Part shown: positions 43,393 through 57,033 of the stretch, one piece after another
Layout: each line of letters begins with the position of its first letter
Position numbering within the stretch: the first letter of the stretch is position 1
Assembly: GCA_025449115.1 (NCBI GenBank)
Contig: JAHLKC010000045.1
Location: 1 to 64,000 of the forward strand
Length of the DNA: 64,000 nucleotides
Source of the DNA: Chytridium lagenaria
Lineage: Eukaryota; Chytridiomycota; Chytridiomycetes; Chytridiales; Chytridiaceae
Direction of reading: 5' to 3'
The notes under the pieces: model-generated
Told to the model about the DNA's origin: nothing
Seen by the model: the letters and a program-made list of their open reading frames with translations, nothing else
The model's database searches: none
Position numbers and translations under genes: made by a program

Positions 43393-44683
43393 CTATTCCT
43401 CCTCCTCATCCGGACTCCCCAATGACCGTAACAACTCCAACTCAGCCAGTCGTTTCTGCTCCAACTCTTTATCAGCATCCGACTTGCGGATTGGCTTTAC
43501 GCTGCCTCGACCTGTCCGTGCCCGCCGTGACGACCGACCAGCGTCTAGAATATTCGACGCGTCCAGCTCTGCCTGCTCTTGTGCCCACTCCCTCTGTGCT
43601 TTAATCTTTTTGCAAAGCTCTAGAGAAGGTCGGCCTGTGATTCCGAGCTCGGTAAGCATGTTGCGGAGGTATGCAATACGGTCTCGACCATTTTTGCCTT
43701 TAAACTCGACGCCCCATATCTTGCGTACACCGCACTATTGGTTTCGCGATGGTTAGTCCCCTATTAACCTCCGATTTTGGGTATGCAGAGAAACAATGTA
43801 ACGGTTGTTGTACCTTGACGACATATCCTTTCAACCGTTCAATTTCTTTCGTGTCCTTTTCTGATATCTATCCAGAAGTAAATAAAGATGGTGTCAAATC
43901 AAAATCTGATAAAGCGTGTGCGAACCTCCTGTTTAGAGCCCGACTTATCCTCTGCCGTCTTTTCAGCTTTTTTTGTCCGTCTCTTCTTTTGGGGAGGCTT
44001 CTCCTCGTTTTCTTTTTCAGAGCCTTCGTCCAGCGAAGCCTTTAAATCCTTCTCTTCATCCTCCTCCATCTCTTTATCATCTCTATCTTCTTTTACATCC
44101 TCCATACCGTCTTCCTCCTCCCCCTCCTCCTCCTCCTCGGCCTCCTCCCCAGGGTCCTCCTTTCCATCCGACTCGTCGTCCGAATCCACCACGCGCCTCT
44201 TCACCACCTTTTTCTTCTCCTCCTTCTCCTTTACCGGCTTTGCTTTCACTTCCTTCACTTTCACATCCTTCGATTTCGCCTTTTCCACCTTCTTCCCCTT
44301 TTCTTTCGCTACAACCTCATCGTCCTTTACCCCCTTCTTCCTCTTTGGCGACACCTTCCCCACCTTTTCCTTCTCAACCTTATCCAACCCATTCTCCAAC
44401 ACATTCAATATAATCTTCTTCATCCTCGCCTTATTCGCCGTCTAGAAGAAGAAAAACGTCAACATTCCCCATTCCCCAATGTCCCCCATACCTCATCCAA
44501 CGCAAACTCCTTCAACCCCAACACCCCTTCAATCCGTCGTCTCACATGTCGTTCAGTAACTCTACATCCAATGACACAAAACATTAAACGTCAAAACCCC
44601 ATATTAGTCTGCACAAACCCGTCCCCATCCTTTCTAATAATGTCAACGACCACGTCCGACAACTCATTGTCCGTCTTGTCCAT
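43393..44683 (-). CDS. HIRIP3/CHZ-type histone chaperone
   Basis: Start MDKTDNELSDVVVDIIRK and VTERHVRRRIEGVLGLKEF form a DEK_C-type N-terminal domain. A long basic and then acidic low-complexity region follows (VKEVKAKPVKEKEEKKKV; EEAEEEEEGEEEDGMEDV). The C-terminal exons read IERLKGYVVKCGVRKIW, LRNMLTELGITGRPSLELC and KIKAQREWAQEQAELDASNI, the conserved HIRIP3/CHZ motif that binds H2A-H2B (often H2A.Z) dimers. It ends RSLGSPDEEEE at 43393. The function is nuclear histone handling, inferred from the motif. Its start is 50 bp from that of bS18m on the other strand, suggesting a shared promoter. Residue order and gene length fit the family. Confidence 0.85.
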
Positions 44684-44733
44684 GATTTTGCACAACGGTT
44701 TTCTTTCCCCAAAAAAAAACTGCAAAAAACAAC

Positions 44734-45332
44734 ATGATGAACTTGATGTCCAAACGTTGCGTTCATGTTGTCGCTAAATACAACAGTAAGAAGGATCCCG
44801 ATTTTTTTCAAAGTATGGGAGGGTTGAAACGGTTATTCAAACCATATCAGGTTTGTTTGCGCACACATTTTTTTGAAACGACCAAACGCTCAATGTTTAT
44901 GTTTAGACGTATGATCCCGAGGAATTGAATCAACGGAACCTTGAAAAGTTTAAAAAGATGAAACCTGTTGAAACAGTGGATGTGTTTAAAAAGTTGAAGA
45001 TTGATCCGTTATCGCATTACAAGGTACGGCTTCTTCATATATTTTTTTTGTAAACGGTGTTTTTTTTTTTGTAGAATGGAACATTGTTGGCGCATTTTGT
45101 GACAGAGACGGGGAGCATCAAACCTAGAGTGGAGACAGGTGAGAGTCGCAGATATATATTTTTTTAAGGTGCTGACCTTTTCATTTGGATAGGCTTATCA
45201 CTTAAAAGTCAAAACCGGTTGTCAAAAGCCATTAAGCGAGCGCAAGCATTTGGTAAGGAGAAAGGATGGGCACTTAAAGTGTTTTCGCTAATAATTGGAT
45301 CAGGTCTCATGCCGTACACTTACAAAGTGTGA
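44734..45332 (+). CDS. RSM18: Mitochondrial small ribosomal subunit protein bS18m
   Basis: Five exons separated by introns of about 50-60 nt. The N-terminal part (MSKRCVHVVAKYNSKKDP) is basic and includes a likely targeting sequence. The core is bacterial S18-like: IDPLSHYKNGTLLAHFVTET, GSIKPRVETGLSLKSQN, RLSKAIKRAQAFGLMPYTYKV split at an intron after AFG. bS18 contacts bS6 and rRNA in the platform of the small subunit. Length, about 130 residues, fits fungal Rsm18. No frame problem is seen in this gene. Confidence 0.92.
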
Positions 45333-45997
45333 AAACTGTGGAACGGATTGCGTTGATGGTTGGAAAAAAAGGGATTGTAAATGGGGTGGGAACGGGTTGC
45401 AAGGGAAACTGGATTTCGGATGGAATCACTATACCATGACCTTGGCAATCGGGATGTGGGGAACAGGGACTTGATGTTACTTTTTTAATGGAATAGAGAA
45501 TACGTTCAAAAACCGTTTTCTGGAGTTTTTTTGACACTAGGATGTGAACTCTTCCACGTGGTTTTCATGGTGTCATTTATTCCTCAAACCACCTAGCCTT
45601 ATACTTTGAAACGACACGTAAAAGACATCTGCTATCACCTAATCCAAGACTTCAACTCACTTGAAGCCAGCTTTAAAACAGTACTCAAACTCTGCGCGAA
45701 GAAACTCTACCGTGACCAAACCCAGCTAACAACCACACAACATCATAAACAAGAATCATCTTTTATATTTTCCTGAGAACGGGAATCGCTTGATTCCAAA
45801 AACAAAAACAAACATGAGACCAAATCCAAAGCGAAAAAAACGAATCAAGAGGACCTTTCATTTCCCCAAAGAGTGACAACAAAAAAAAGGAATAAGGATA
45901 AACAAACAAAGGGATTATTGGTACCATCAAACAAAAAAGTCTTCAATAAAGTCCTAGCTGAACATCAATGCGTGGGAGTGAAATTAAAATTACGTCT
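45333..45997. other. Intergenic space between convergent genes
   Basis: AT-rich with A-runs; 3' regions of bS18m (+) and the thiolase (-). No other gene is supported. Confidence 0.6.
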
Positions 45998-47930
<1,933 letters not shown>

Positions 47931-48721
47931 GGTGATTGAGAAGATGGATGGATGGGAGAATTAAGAATTTCAATAGATTTGTCAGAGAGTAGTGGTTATT
48001 ATTTCTCTTCTTTTTCTCTTTTGAAATTGAACGAAAGAATGAATATGAATATGAATGATCATGTGACTGAGAATGAATGAATGAATGAACAACTTTTGTA
48101 CCCGCACTCTTCCGATCAGTCAGTATATACTACTTAACCTCTATAGGTACAATATATAGTATCTACCTATTACGTAACTAGTATCAAGCAGCAGAGTATA
48201 TAGTGACATCATGCATCACACTCTATTGAGTCTATTCATACTTGACATCATTCATCACACTCTATTCAGAGTGTGAATATGTATTCTCAAATGCAAGTAA
48301 CCAAATATTATGTATTAGGTATTTATTTATACATCAAGTATTTATTATTATATTTATACATGATAAAGAATAAAGAATAATAAATACGATATCAATATTA
48401 TTTTATGAGAAATGAAATAAATATTTATTATTGGCCTGGATTCCTTCACATCAACATCAAGTCAAAAATAGACTTAAGATCAAAAAACACATGCAAAAAA
48501 AAATAGAAACAAAAAGAAATCATTCCAGTAAAGAAAAAAGTAAAAGGTAAAAACTCAATATGAGCTAAAAAAAAGAAAGCACTCAAGAGTCAAGAAAGGA
48601 AATGAGGGAGGGGGACATCAAGAAAGCAAAAACTAACATGGATGAGAGAGGCGGGGAGGAAAGAGAGGGGGGGGGTAAACATGAAAAAGAAATCCCAACC
48701 CAAACATAAGAGATAAAAACT
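47931..48721. other. Thiolase upstream region and acyl-CoA oxidase 3' side
   Basis: Contains an ATGAAT/GAAT-type short tandem repeat at about 48030-48092 and a 39-bp-period direct repeat at 48204-48266. No gene is supported. Confidence 0.6.
48204..48266. promoter_or_regulatory. Direct repeat upstream of the thiolase
   Basis: Two copies of TGACATCAT(G/T)CATCACACTC start 39 bp apart (48204 and 48243), about 275-335 bp upstream of the thiolase ATG. The half TGACATCA resembles a CRE/ATF site. A regulatory role is inference. Confidence 0.4.
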
Positions 48722-51624
48722 CTACTCATCATCATCCATCTCCAACCTATCCTCATCCGACATATCCCTCTCCAAAAGCGTCTTAATCTGCGTAGTAAAG
48801 TACTTTGGCACAGCCCCAGGCGCATGCTTCACCTGCACTCCCTCAAAGTACTTTTCATACACATTCCCATCAAACCTTCCAAGCGGTGAGTTGATAATGA
48901 AATCACTGTAATTAAACGCATCCGTGAGCGGCACTGCGTCCTTTCGAATGTCTTTGCAGAGATCATTCACGAGTCCACGAACCCAGTCAATCTGTTTGGG
49001 TGAAAAGAACTCGTATTGGAGGAAGGGACCGCTGTTTTCCGCAATGTTGTAGAGACCGTAGAGGAGACAGAGTTTGGTCAGAATGGGTTTGAGGTCGGCG
49101 GGCGCACGGAGGACAGCGTCCTTGAAGCGGTGGAAGAGGTAGCCAACAGTGTGGACCTTGGCCGCGTAAAGACGGGCTTGAGCTGGGAAAAAGGTAGAAA
49201 AAGAATATTGTTAAACTATACCGCAAGATATATACAAAAAAAAATATAATGATAATAATACTCACAACACTCCTCATAAGCCTCATCCTCCGCCAATCCC
49301 TTTGCGACATATCCCTCAAAGTCCTCACCCGCCTTCTTGACAACATTGGCAGCAACAAGCCAGTAAGCCTCTCCAACCACATTCAAGTCCGCCACATCCT
49401 CGGGTTTCTTGGCATGGCACTTCTTTTGCAGAGCAGAGGCGAGATCGTTAAGGTACCCAACTCCTGGGGCTTGCTTCTTGCCGGCCTTGGCATCACGGTA
49501 GCAGGACACGAGGTAACGACCGCTTTGGAGAGAAAGAATGGTCTGTCGAAAAGCAAAGGTCAAAAATGGAAAAGACGAGGCAATTCATGAGAGTGATGAA
49601 AAGCAAACTTACGTTGTCACCCTCCCAGGTACACTGCACGGCGAAATCGTTGTACAAACTCGCCAACCCAGTGTAAGCAGAATACCCATGTCCACCCAAA
49701 CTCTGCCTACACTTATCAATGGTATCCAAACAATTCCACGTGCAAAACGCCTTCAACCCAGCCGAAGTCCCATGAAGTTCCTTCAACCCAGCAAGCACAT
49801 CATTCACATTCTTGTCACCAGGTTGAAGAGAGGCAAGGGCTTCCTGCAACACATCGTTCATGGCATTGACTTCGACACCGGTAAAGTGCATGGCAAAGGC
49901 TTGCGCGAGGAGAGGGATGAGACGGTATTGGTGGATCACGTAGTCGAGAAGCTTGGTTTCGGGTTCACCGGGACGGCCGAATTGACGGCGGACGGCGGCG
50001 TAGCGGAGAGCGATAGTGAGAGCCTTCTTGGCAACGTTACCAGAGTCTTTTCGAAAAAAATAATGTTAGGTTTTTTAAACAAGACAAAGGGAGGGGATGG
50101 AAGGGAAAGGGTGGTGGAACTCACCGACAACCATAGAGACACGTCCACCAATAAGGGCACCATAGGTGAGCTGAGCCATAGGGGGCTCCACAACGTCACC
50201 TGTACGGCTCACCTTGGTGTGCTTCTGGAGGAGGTGGGACCTAGGCACGCGAACGTGCGTAAACTGACAACAAAAATAAAGGGTATTAACATCCCAACAT
50301 CTCTTCCAAAATACTACAAAGTAGTAGCTCACCTGAATCCAACCATTGTCAACACCATGCCTTCCCATTTTAGCACCAATATCACCAATAACGATTCCAG
50401 GCTTGAGGCTGAAATCCTTGGGATCACGGAGCTGGACGACAAAGGTCTTGACACCGTAACGCTTCCCCTTGACGATCATTTGGGCAAAGACGGCGCAGTG
50501 AGTGGCGGTCTGGGCGGCTCCACCAATCCACCACTTGGTAGCTAAGAAAAAAGGGAGAAAGAGACTGTTAAGGGAGAACTAGATGAAAGAAAAAGAAAGG
50601 TGATAAATGCGGATTTGAATATTTACCAGTAAGCGAAGGAGTGTGGATCACAAACTCGTCAGAGGCTTCATCAAAGGTAGCGGTGGTCTCGATACCAGCA
50701 ACATTGGATCCCTAATACATTATAATCATCAGCAAAAAGGCAACATTGAAGAAGAGATGTATGATGGAATGCAAGAAAAGAAAAACTCACGTGTCCGAGT
50801 TCGGTCATACCAAAGCACCCAACCATACCGTTAAGAGCGACGGCACCCTTGGACACCCAGTGAGAGAACTGGGACGGGGTAGCCTGACCTTGAAGAGCGC
50901 CAAAGAAGAGACCGACTAAAAATGGATAGAAAAGAATGAAAAATGAAGAGTAGAATGGTAAGAAATGTATGAAATCGAGATATGAAAACAAAAGCATTGC
51001 ATAATGATCACGATCTACTACGGGAAACGGGGACCGCAGTCAGACCTGTTTCTCGCTATCTCGCAAATTGAACCAACTGATCTCCTAAATAATACTCACA
51101 GTGAACGCCAACCCTGGTCCAAGACTGAGGATCCAAGACAGACACGACAGCCATACGTTCCTTAAACTGGGCAATGGGCTCGGACGCAACATAGTTAGCA
51201 AGCCTCTTGACCTTGATCATGGTCCTCTCACGAATCTCATCGAGGGCAAGGTCATGGTAATCCGAAACTTTGAAAGCGGGGTCTCTCTCCAACTGAAGGA
51301 AAATCTTTTCACGGAGAGCAGTTGACTTTTCACCGCCATCGAGGTAGTTTGTGAGCTTGCGGACGGGAAAGGAGGGGTTTGCGCGTTCCTGGGAGATGGT
51401 GACGGTGGGGCTGATGAGGGAAAAAATGGCTTTTGTTCAGGGTTTTGAAGTTGGAGGAAATAGCCGCTCAAATAAAAAAAGTGAGTTACTCACTGAGGCA
51501 CCGGGGAAGATGAGGATGCGGCGGTAAGGTTTTGGGAGACGATGGTGTCGTTGGAGAATTCCTCCGAGCTGTTGTTGCTCATGTGACCCTGAATGGCAGC
51601 GATGCGCGAAATGGGTGAAGACAT
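48722..51624 (-). CDS. ACOX: Acyl-CoA oxidase
   Basis: Start [20 protein letters not shown]. The N-terminal acyl-CoA oxidase domain follows ([37 protein letters not shown]). The FAD-binding middle has [77 protein letters not shown] and [10 protein letters not shown]. The C-terminal domains have [60 protein letters not shown] and CTWEGDN; the end is [10 protein letters not shown]. The enzyme makes trans-2-enoyl-CoA and H2O2 in peroxisomes, the first step of beta-oxidation. It lacks a C-terminal [12 protein letters not shown] at residues 7-15 resembles a PTS2. It is split by many short introns and lies upstream of the thiolase on the same strand. Confidence 0.93.
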
Positions 51625-52785
51625 TGTGTTGTTTTTTCGCGAAAAGGATGATAGGACGATGGGAGAGAGTTTTCAAGTGTGGCTATTTACTTTTTTAAAG
51701 GCAAAGATGGATGGATAAGAGAAATAATGTTAGAGACACGATTCGGATCCCCGAATAAATGGATAAATTAAAAGCAGAGATGATCGCAAGAATGATAGAT
51801 GGGACAGGAAAGACGGATGGGGGGCGGATGTAGAAGAGCTGAATGATTGAAAAGAGATTACAACACCTCTTTCTTTGATGGAGGGATGTAAAGGATGACG
51901 GGTCTCCACTGAGAGTCGGTAATGGTTCAGAGAAAAGAGATTCTTTTACAAAGAAAAAGAGAGACAAACGATCGGCTTGATATGAGCCAATCAGAAACAA
52001 AGAGTTGGAAGTCGGGAGATGTCGGATGAATTAAAAAAGAGAAGCCATAAACAGAGACGAATGCCAATTGGGCATCCATCATCCATCCAGCTAATAAAGA
52101 CACTATGGTTACACAACCATTGTCCAATCATTTCGCATCAAGTGAATATGATGTAATATGTTGGTAGAGTGAGAATGAAGCCTCTCTCAAATTCACTCTT
52201 TCATTCACTATCCCACATGTTTTGTTTTAGCTTAAATGTCCATCCATCCGATTCCCTTCCTTCCACTCACTCACTCTTCATCATTCACCAAACAGACCAT
52301 CCCCTCATAAACAATGCATTCCATCCTATTCCCTAATTCCATCGTATTCCCTTCTACTATTAAATAACTCTTGTCTCCAATCTCAACAGGGGATCATCCA
52401 TCATCCATATGTCTCTCTACTTTTACCTACCTAGATGTATGTAGCGTATGGATGGAATGAAAAGAGGAGGATATGCGATCAGACAGTGACAGGGAATGAG
52501 TGACTGTGTGTGCGTGTCAGGAGAGGTGAGATGAGAAACGATATGGGATCGCAGCCAAAGTATTAGAAAGTGTGATCGCTGATACAAAAACAAGGGGATA
52601 AATTGGTGCTTTATATACTTTTTTTAATGATGAGTAGAAAGAGTAATGAATGATAACCATGTGATTTAAAAAATAAATAATAATTAAAAAAGGATCACAT
52701 GAAAAAGGAATTTACATAATAGATAAGAAAGAGCCGAAAAAAGAACACTGTAATAAATAAATAAATAGGAGATGATGGATTGTCC

Positions 52786-52797
52786 CACGTGACGTCA
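52786..52797. promoter_or_regulatory. Overlapping E-box and CRE: CACGTGACGTCA
   Basis: CACGTG and the perfect palindrome TGACGTCA share two bases. These are binding-site types for bHLH and bZIP (CREB/ATF) factors. It lies 1.16 kb upstream of the acyl-CoA oxidase start, so linkage to that gene is uncertain. Confidence 0.4.
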
Positions 52798-52908
52798 GAG
52801 ATAGAAACCAGAGTGAGTGTGAATCATAATGGGTCCTCTTTCTTTCATCCACAAACGTCATTATTATTGTTAGTACGATATATTAACATTATTAGTATTT
52901 ATTTATTA

Positions 52909-52931
52909 ATTATTATTATTATTATTATTTT
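52909..52931. repeat. ATT microsatellite
   Basis: Tandem ATT units in an AT-rich intergenic region. Confidence 0.9.
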
Positions 52932-53110
52932 ATTGCGGCCTCAAAAACCGAAACACTTTGGAGAGTATTGAATGTCTATATTATACATTATTAACTCATA
53001 TTATTATTTAATTATTATAGAATGATCATGGTTTTTGCTTCCGCGCGCATAACACCCTTTTCGGTATAAATAATTGTTAAAAAGGCCAGTATCACCGATA
53101 TCATCGGCAA

Positions 53111-55207
53111 AACTAAAACAGCGTTACTATGAAAACAGACCTGTGCGCCAAATTCTAAAACATCGTTCTTTGAACAGCACGCTTAAAAAAAAGATTCTTG
53201 CACGCTGAGTTGTTTTCTTTGGTAGACTTGGGTACAACTCTTTGTAGAAGATTCCGCCGTCATGAAAGAAACTTACCCCTTCAACACGGTAGGGCTTGAC
53301 CAGGTATCGGCAAAGTGTCGTGAAACAGCAATACTCCATGTGCTTAATATCATAGATACTTTTATGCTGTGGCGCGTATAAGCCGCGACTAACCATAGTG
53401 CCCCCTTTTATCGTTGGCAAAAGCTTAAGCTGCTCATATTGTTAGACAATCCGAATATATTTAATCCGGTTATCGAACGCCGAATGGGAGGCGTGGATGT
53501 CACAAACAACATAAATTATTAATATCCTTTAACTAATTCCACTACAGTTCTTAACAGTTCGTCGTCGCAACATCTATACTAAAACTCACAGTACTTTTTG
53601 CAGAATTTTAGTGAAATGTAAATGAATCCATTACTTACTAATCTCGTTACATTCTTTCAGCACTGGTGATAGGGATCCAGGAGAAGGAAGATGGGAGACA
53701 GCAGAGATGGCATGACGATGGTGAGCTAAGTCAAAAGTGGGAGGTTCCGTTCACTTTTTGCGGTTGTCAGTTTTATGCATTCCGCTTCTCATGTAGTTGA
53801 CGCGCCGTGGTGTCAGCAAGAGCCCCCTTAATAATTAATGTGTAAGAGTCTTTTGATACTAGCGGCAAACTGAATTCGATCTGAGAGGGGTTCACCTGTG
53901 ATGTGGCAACGCACGTTTAAAAGTACTACCGGTAGACCATGCTTACCTTTTGTTAAAAAAAATATAGACAACGCTCTTTTGCTTTTCAATTCGTCCATCA
54001 CTTACTAGCCTATTGTCATTCCTATTCCTAATCTCAAGGCGCTTACAGGTAAGCTGCTCAACGTAAAAAAAATTACAGATACTCATATGCCTATATATAC
54101 TTGTTCTTTGTTCGACAGTATTTAAATGTTGATATGGGATATGAATCACCTTTAGTTCTTTCAGGCTCCGTTTCCGCTCGATCTCTCGCGTTTTTATTTC
54201 TTGTATGCCTAGGATCCATCATCTATCATCGTCGTATTTCTCAATGATGAAGAGAAAAAAACGTGATTGTAATATGGACCGGCGGTCAAATATATTAATT
54301 GAAAAATTCAATTCGGTTCCTTGTACCTTTTATCTTCAATTCCATCCTATTACCCCAATATTTACGAATACTTCAGATACATCCGTCGTACTTCGTGATG
54401 GCAAATATTTTTAGTTTGAATTATGATATCAGAACCTTGAAAAACGTGTGGAAGATATATACTAATTTCTAAGGATATATATTCTTTTTAATTTTTTTCA
54501 AGGTCTGAGCGATATTCGTTACCACTATATATAAGTGAGTTAAGATTATATCGGACGTTCTCTTCCAGCTTCATTGGTTTTGCTCCATCATAAATTGTAA
54601 ACCTTTTGGTATCTACTGGAATGAAAGATGTTTATTACCTGGCGAAACCGTGCATTTCAATAACCCCATAGTCCATATCGCAGTCAAGTTCTAAAAGTTA
54701 AGGTATGTACTTGTACTATGTAGCGTCAAAATAATAATATTATGACTCCGGTCGCCATATCTTTGTTTTAGCTAGTCACATGGACGCTTTGGGGGTACAA
54801 TCTCGTAGCTTCAGACGCTTATTCACGTGAATCCAAATCTTTGCAAAGGCATAATTATCCTCGCTCTTCGCGTCAGTTTACTGACGATCATGTTTTTTGG
54901 ACAGACATAAGTGACCCCTTCGTTATCGTTTAAAAAAATAGATTTCATACAGTCGCAGTAGTTATAGAATGACCTCATATTCTAGCACAATGTTGCCTTT
55001 ATTAGCGACGCGGTCGTGACCTTCACAAATCGGCACCGGCCTCGAACTTTTCAGTAAACAAAACACCTCTTTGACCCTCCAAAAAACGTTGTGCAACATC
55101 CAGCAAATTTCAAGCAACGAACCTCTCAACCTTTGCTCAGACAACATCAAAACCTTTCGCTGCATATCATCCCTCGCATCACACCGCAACCAACCCACGC
55201 CTCTCCA
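53111..55207. other. AT-rich stretch with weak coding signs
   Basis: A minus-strand frame at 53420-53127 (with YDIKHMEYCCFTTLCRYLV and VEGVSFFHDGGIFYKELYP) looks protein-like but matches no known family and has no clear exon partners. Other frames here look like chance. Confidence 0.3.
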
Positions 55208-56585
55208 ATGTCATACGGTGCCGCCACCAAATTCGATGCAGAGGCAGACCTTGCATCGGGTTCTGTGTCGGTCAACATGCCGATTTCAGGAAACATGGGA
55301 TCTGGCCAAAACTTGCATCAGAGGGCACCCATGACCGGATACATTGGATGAACCTGTGATGGAGACGATTGTATGTTTGCTTTATAATTATTTTAAGTGG
55401 GGACTTTTCTTTGTTGCGGGTTGGGTTGGGGATGATTTTTTGGGGGTGCAGATTCGTGGGGAATAAGTATGGTATGGACGGAGGTTTTGAGATGTAATGG
55501 GAGTCGGGGCAAAGACTGGGAAGGATTCAGAGAATTGATATGAGAAAAGTGATAGTCGAACGCGGGACAGAGACAGACTTCTGCTGTTAATTACTTGATT
55601 TCCTTTTATTTCATGTTTGCTTTCCATAACTTACTCCGTTTCCCGTAACTAACTTGCCCAATAAATGCTGTAGCTTCGGTGATTTGAGAAGTATTTGGGA
55701 GAAACTCAAGATGGTGCTTCTTCCCAACCCTAACAGTAAAAATATTCTGAGAGATTGTAGTTTTTTCTTTGGTAACCTTTAACATAGATTCAATGTTATT
55801 GGTACTTGACTTATAATTTTTTTCGCATCCCTATTTTGCCTGTCTTTGGGTCTAATTTTTTGCAATCCCTACTTCTTTCCTTTTGTTTTAAATATGTTCA
55901 CACTAATATCTTTACAAATAACTCGATTTTAAAAGGGGATTTATGGGGCCCACTTCTTCTCTGCCTTGTCTTGTCCATGTAAGCCGCAGACCCAACTTGC
56001 GTCCAAAATGCTCCCTATACTCATATGTTTGCAGCCGTCTCGCCCTTACAGCCCCAAGCGACCAAGCCTCCCAAGTCTTCACTACCATCTTTGTCATCGT
56101 CTGGTTTGGCGCAGGAGTAGTGACCGTCAACTCCCAGCTTCTCGGTGGTAAACTGTAAGTATTCCACATCCCTCCCCCCTCATTCTCACCTTTCCCTTCA
56201 GCTCGTTCTTCCAAAGCGTGTGCGTTCTCGGATACTGTATCTTCCCGCTCGTCTTGTCCGTCGATAGCGTCCATGTTTTTGCCGAGTATTATTTTGAGGG
56301 GGATTATTGTGGGAGCTGCTTTTGCGTGGTCGATTTTTGGTGAGTTGTTTCTTTCAGTTGATGCGATAAATTGTTTTTATTGGACTTGGATATAAGCTTC
56401 CATTGGATTTTTGTCGGATGTGAATTTGGGGAATAGGAGGCTTCTTGCGTTATACCCCATGTGTTTGTTTTATTTCGTTATTGGATGGATGGTGAGTGGT
56501 TTGTAATTTCTTTTCGTTGTGTGTGGATTCTGATGGTTTTTTGTTTTATTTGCAGATTCTTATTAGCAAGTCTCTGTTTGGTTAG
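55208..56585 (+). CDS. YIPF6: Yip1-family Golgi membrane protein (YIPF6-like)
   Basis: Start MSYGAATKFDAEADLASGS, then TLDEPVMETI, a short exon GDLRSIWEKLKMVLLPNPN, RDLWGPLLLCLVLSM, RLALTAPSDQASQVFTTIF, VIVWFGAGVVTVNSQLLGG, SFFQSVCVLGYCIFPLVL, FLPSIILRGIIVGAAFAWSI and NRRLLALYPMCLFYFVIGWM, ending ILISKSLFG at 56585. The LDEP box, the LWGPLLLC block and the LNSQLLGG/SFFQSVCVLGYC segment identify the YIPF6/Yip5 group. These five-pass Golgi proteins bind Rab GTPases. The frame shifts once at 55335-55340 and again near 56259; the junction into the GDLRSIWEKL exon is also one base off. All other junctions fit. Confidence 0.87.
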
Positions 56586-57033
56586 AGTTTTGATAGTGAT
56601 GTGAATTGTTTTTGAGTCCTTTGTTTTTTTGGTGCGGAAAGCTCCATTATTGTGTTCGTTTTTCGATGTTGAAATCTATATCTTTTCGTTAGTTGATGTT
56701 GATCCATTACGCGTTGTTTTTTAATTATATAGGAAGAATGCTTGATACGTGAATTGTTGTAAAGGGATTTGACGCCATCTCATATGTGCGTTTGCCTATG
56801 TCTGGACTGGTAATTCCAGGGAAAGCGAGCCATGTGTCCGCCTTTGAATCATTTTTTTGCTTTAGTCTGACAATTTGTGTTTTGTTGATTTTGCCGGTTG
56901 TCAAGTTTCATGGTGTTCGCTTGGTGCACTGACCATACATATCAACTCACTCACTCATCAACACGACCATCATCGGGAGGATATCATCGCAGATAAGATT
57001 TCTACAAATCTGTAGTGAAAAGGGCTTTTCAAG
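56586..57033. other. Intergenic region, no supported gene
   Basis: T-rich 3' region of YIPF6 followed by the promoter side of the TTLL gene. Confidence 0.6.

Larger units (their letters stand above)
51625..53110. other. Acyl-CoA oxidase upstream region
   Basis: No gene is supported. It includes an ATT microsatellite at about 52909-52931 and a combined CACGTG/TGACGTCA element at 52786-52797. Confidence 0.6.

Noticed and set aside
43888..44445. Plus-strand Ser/Phe-rich open frame opposite the histone chaperone gene
   Set aside because: It is complementary to the Lys/Glu-rich low-complexity coding sequence of that gene.
49538..50545. Plus-strand 335-residue open frame opposite acyl-CoA oxidase
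   Set aside because: The minus strand carries conserved acyl-CoA oxidase exons through this whole stretch.
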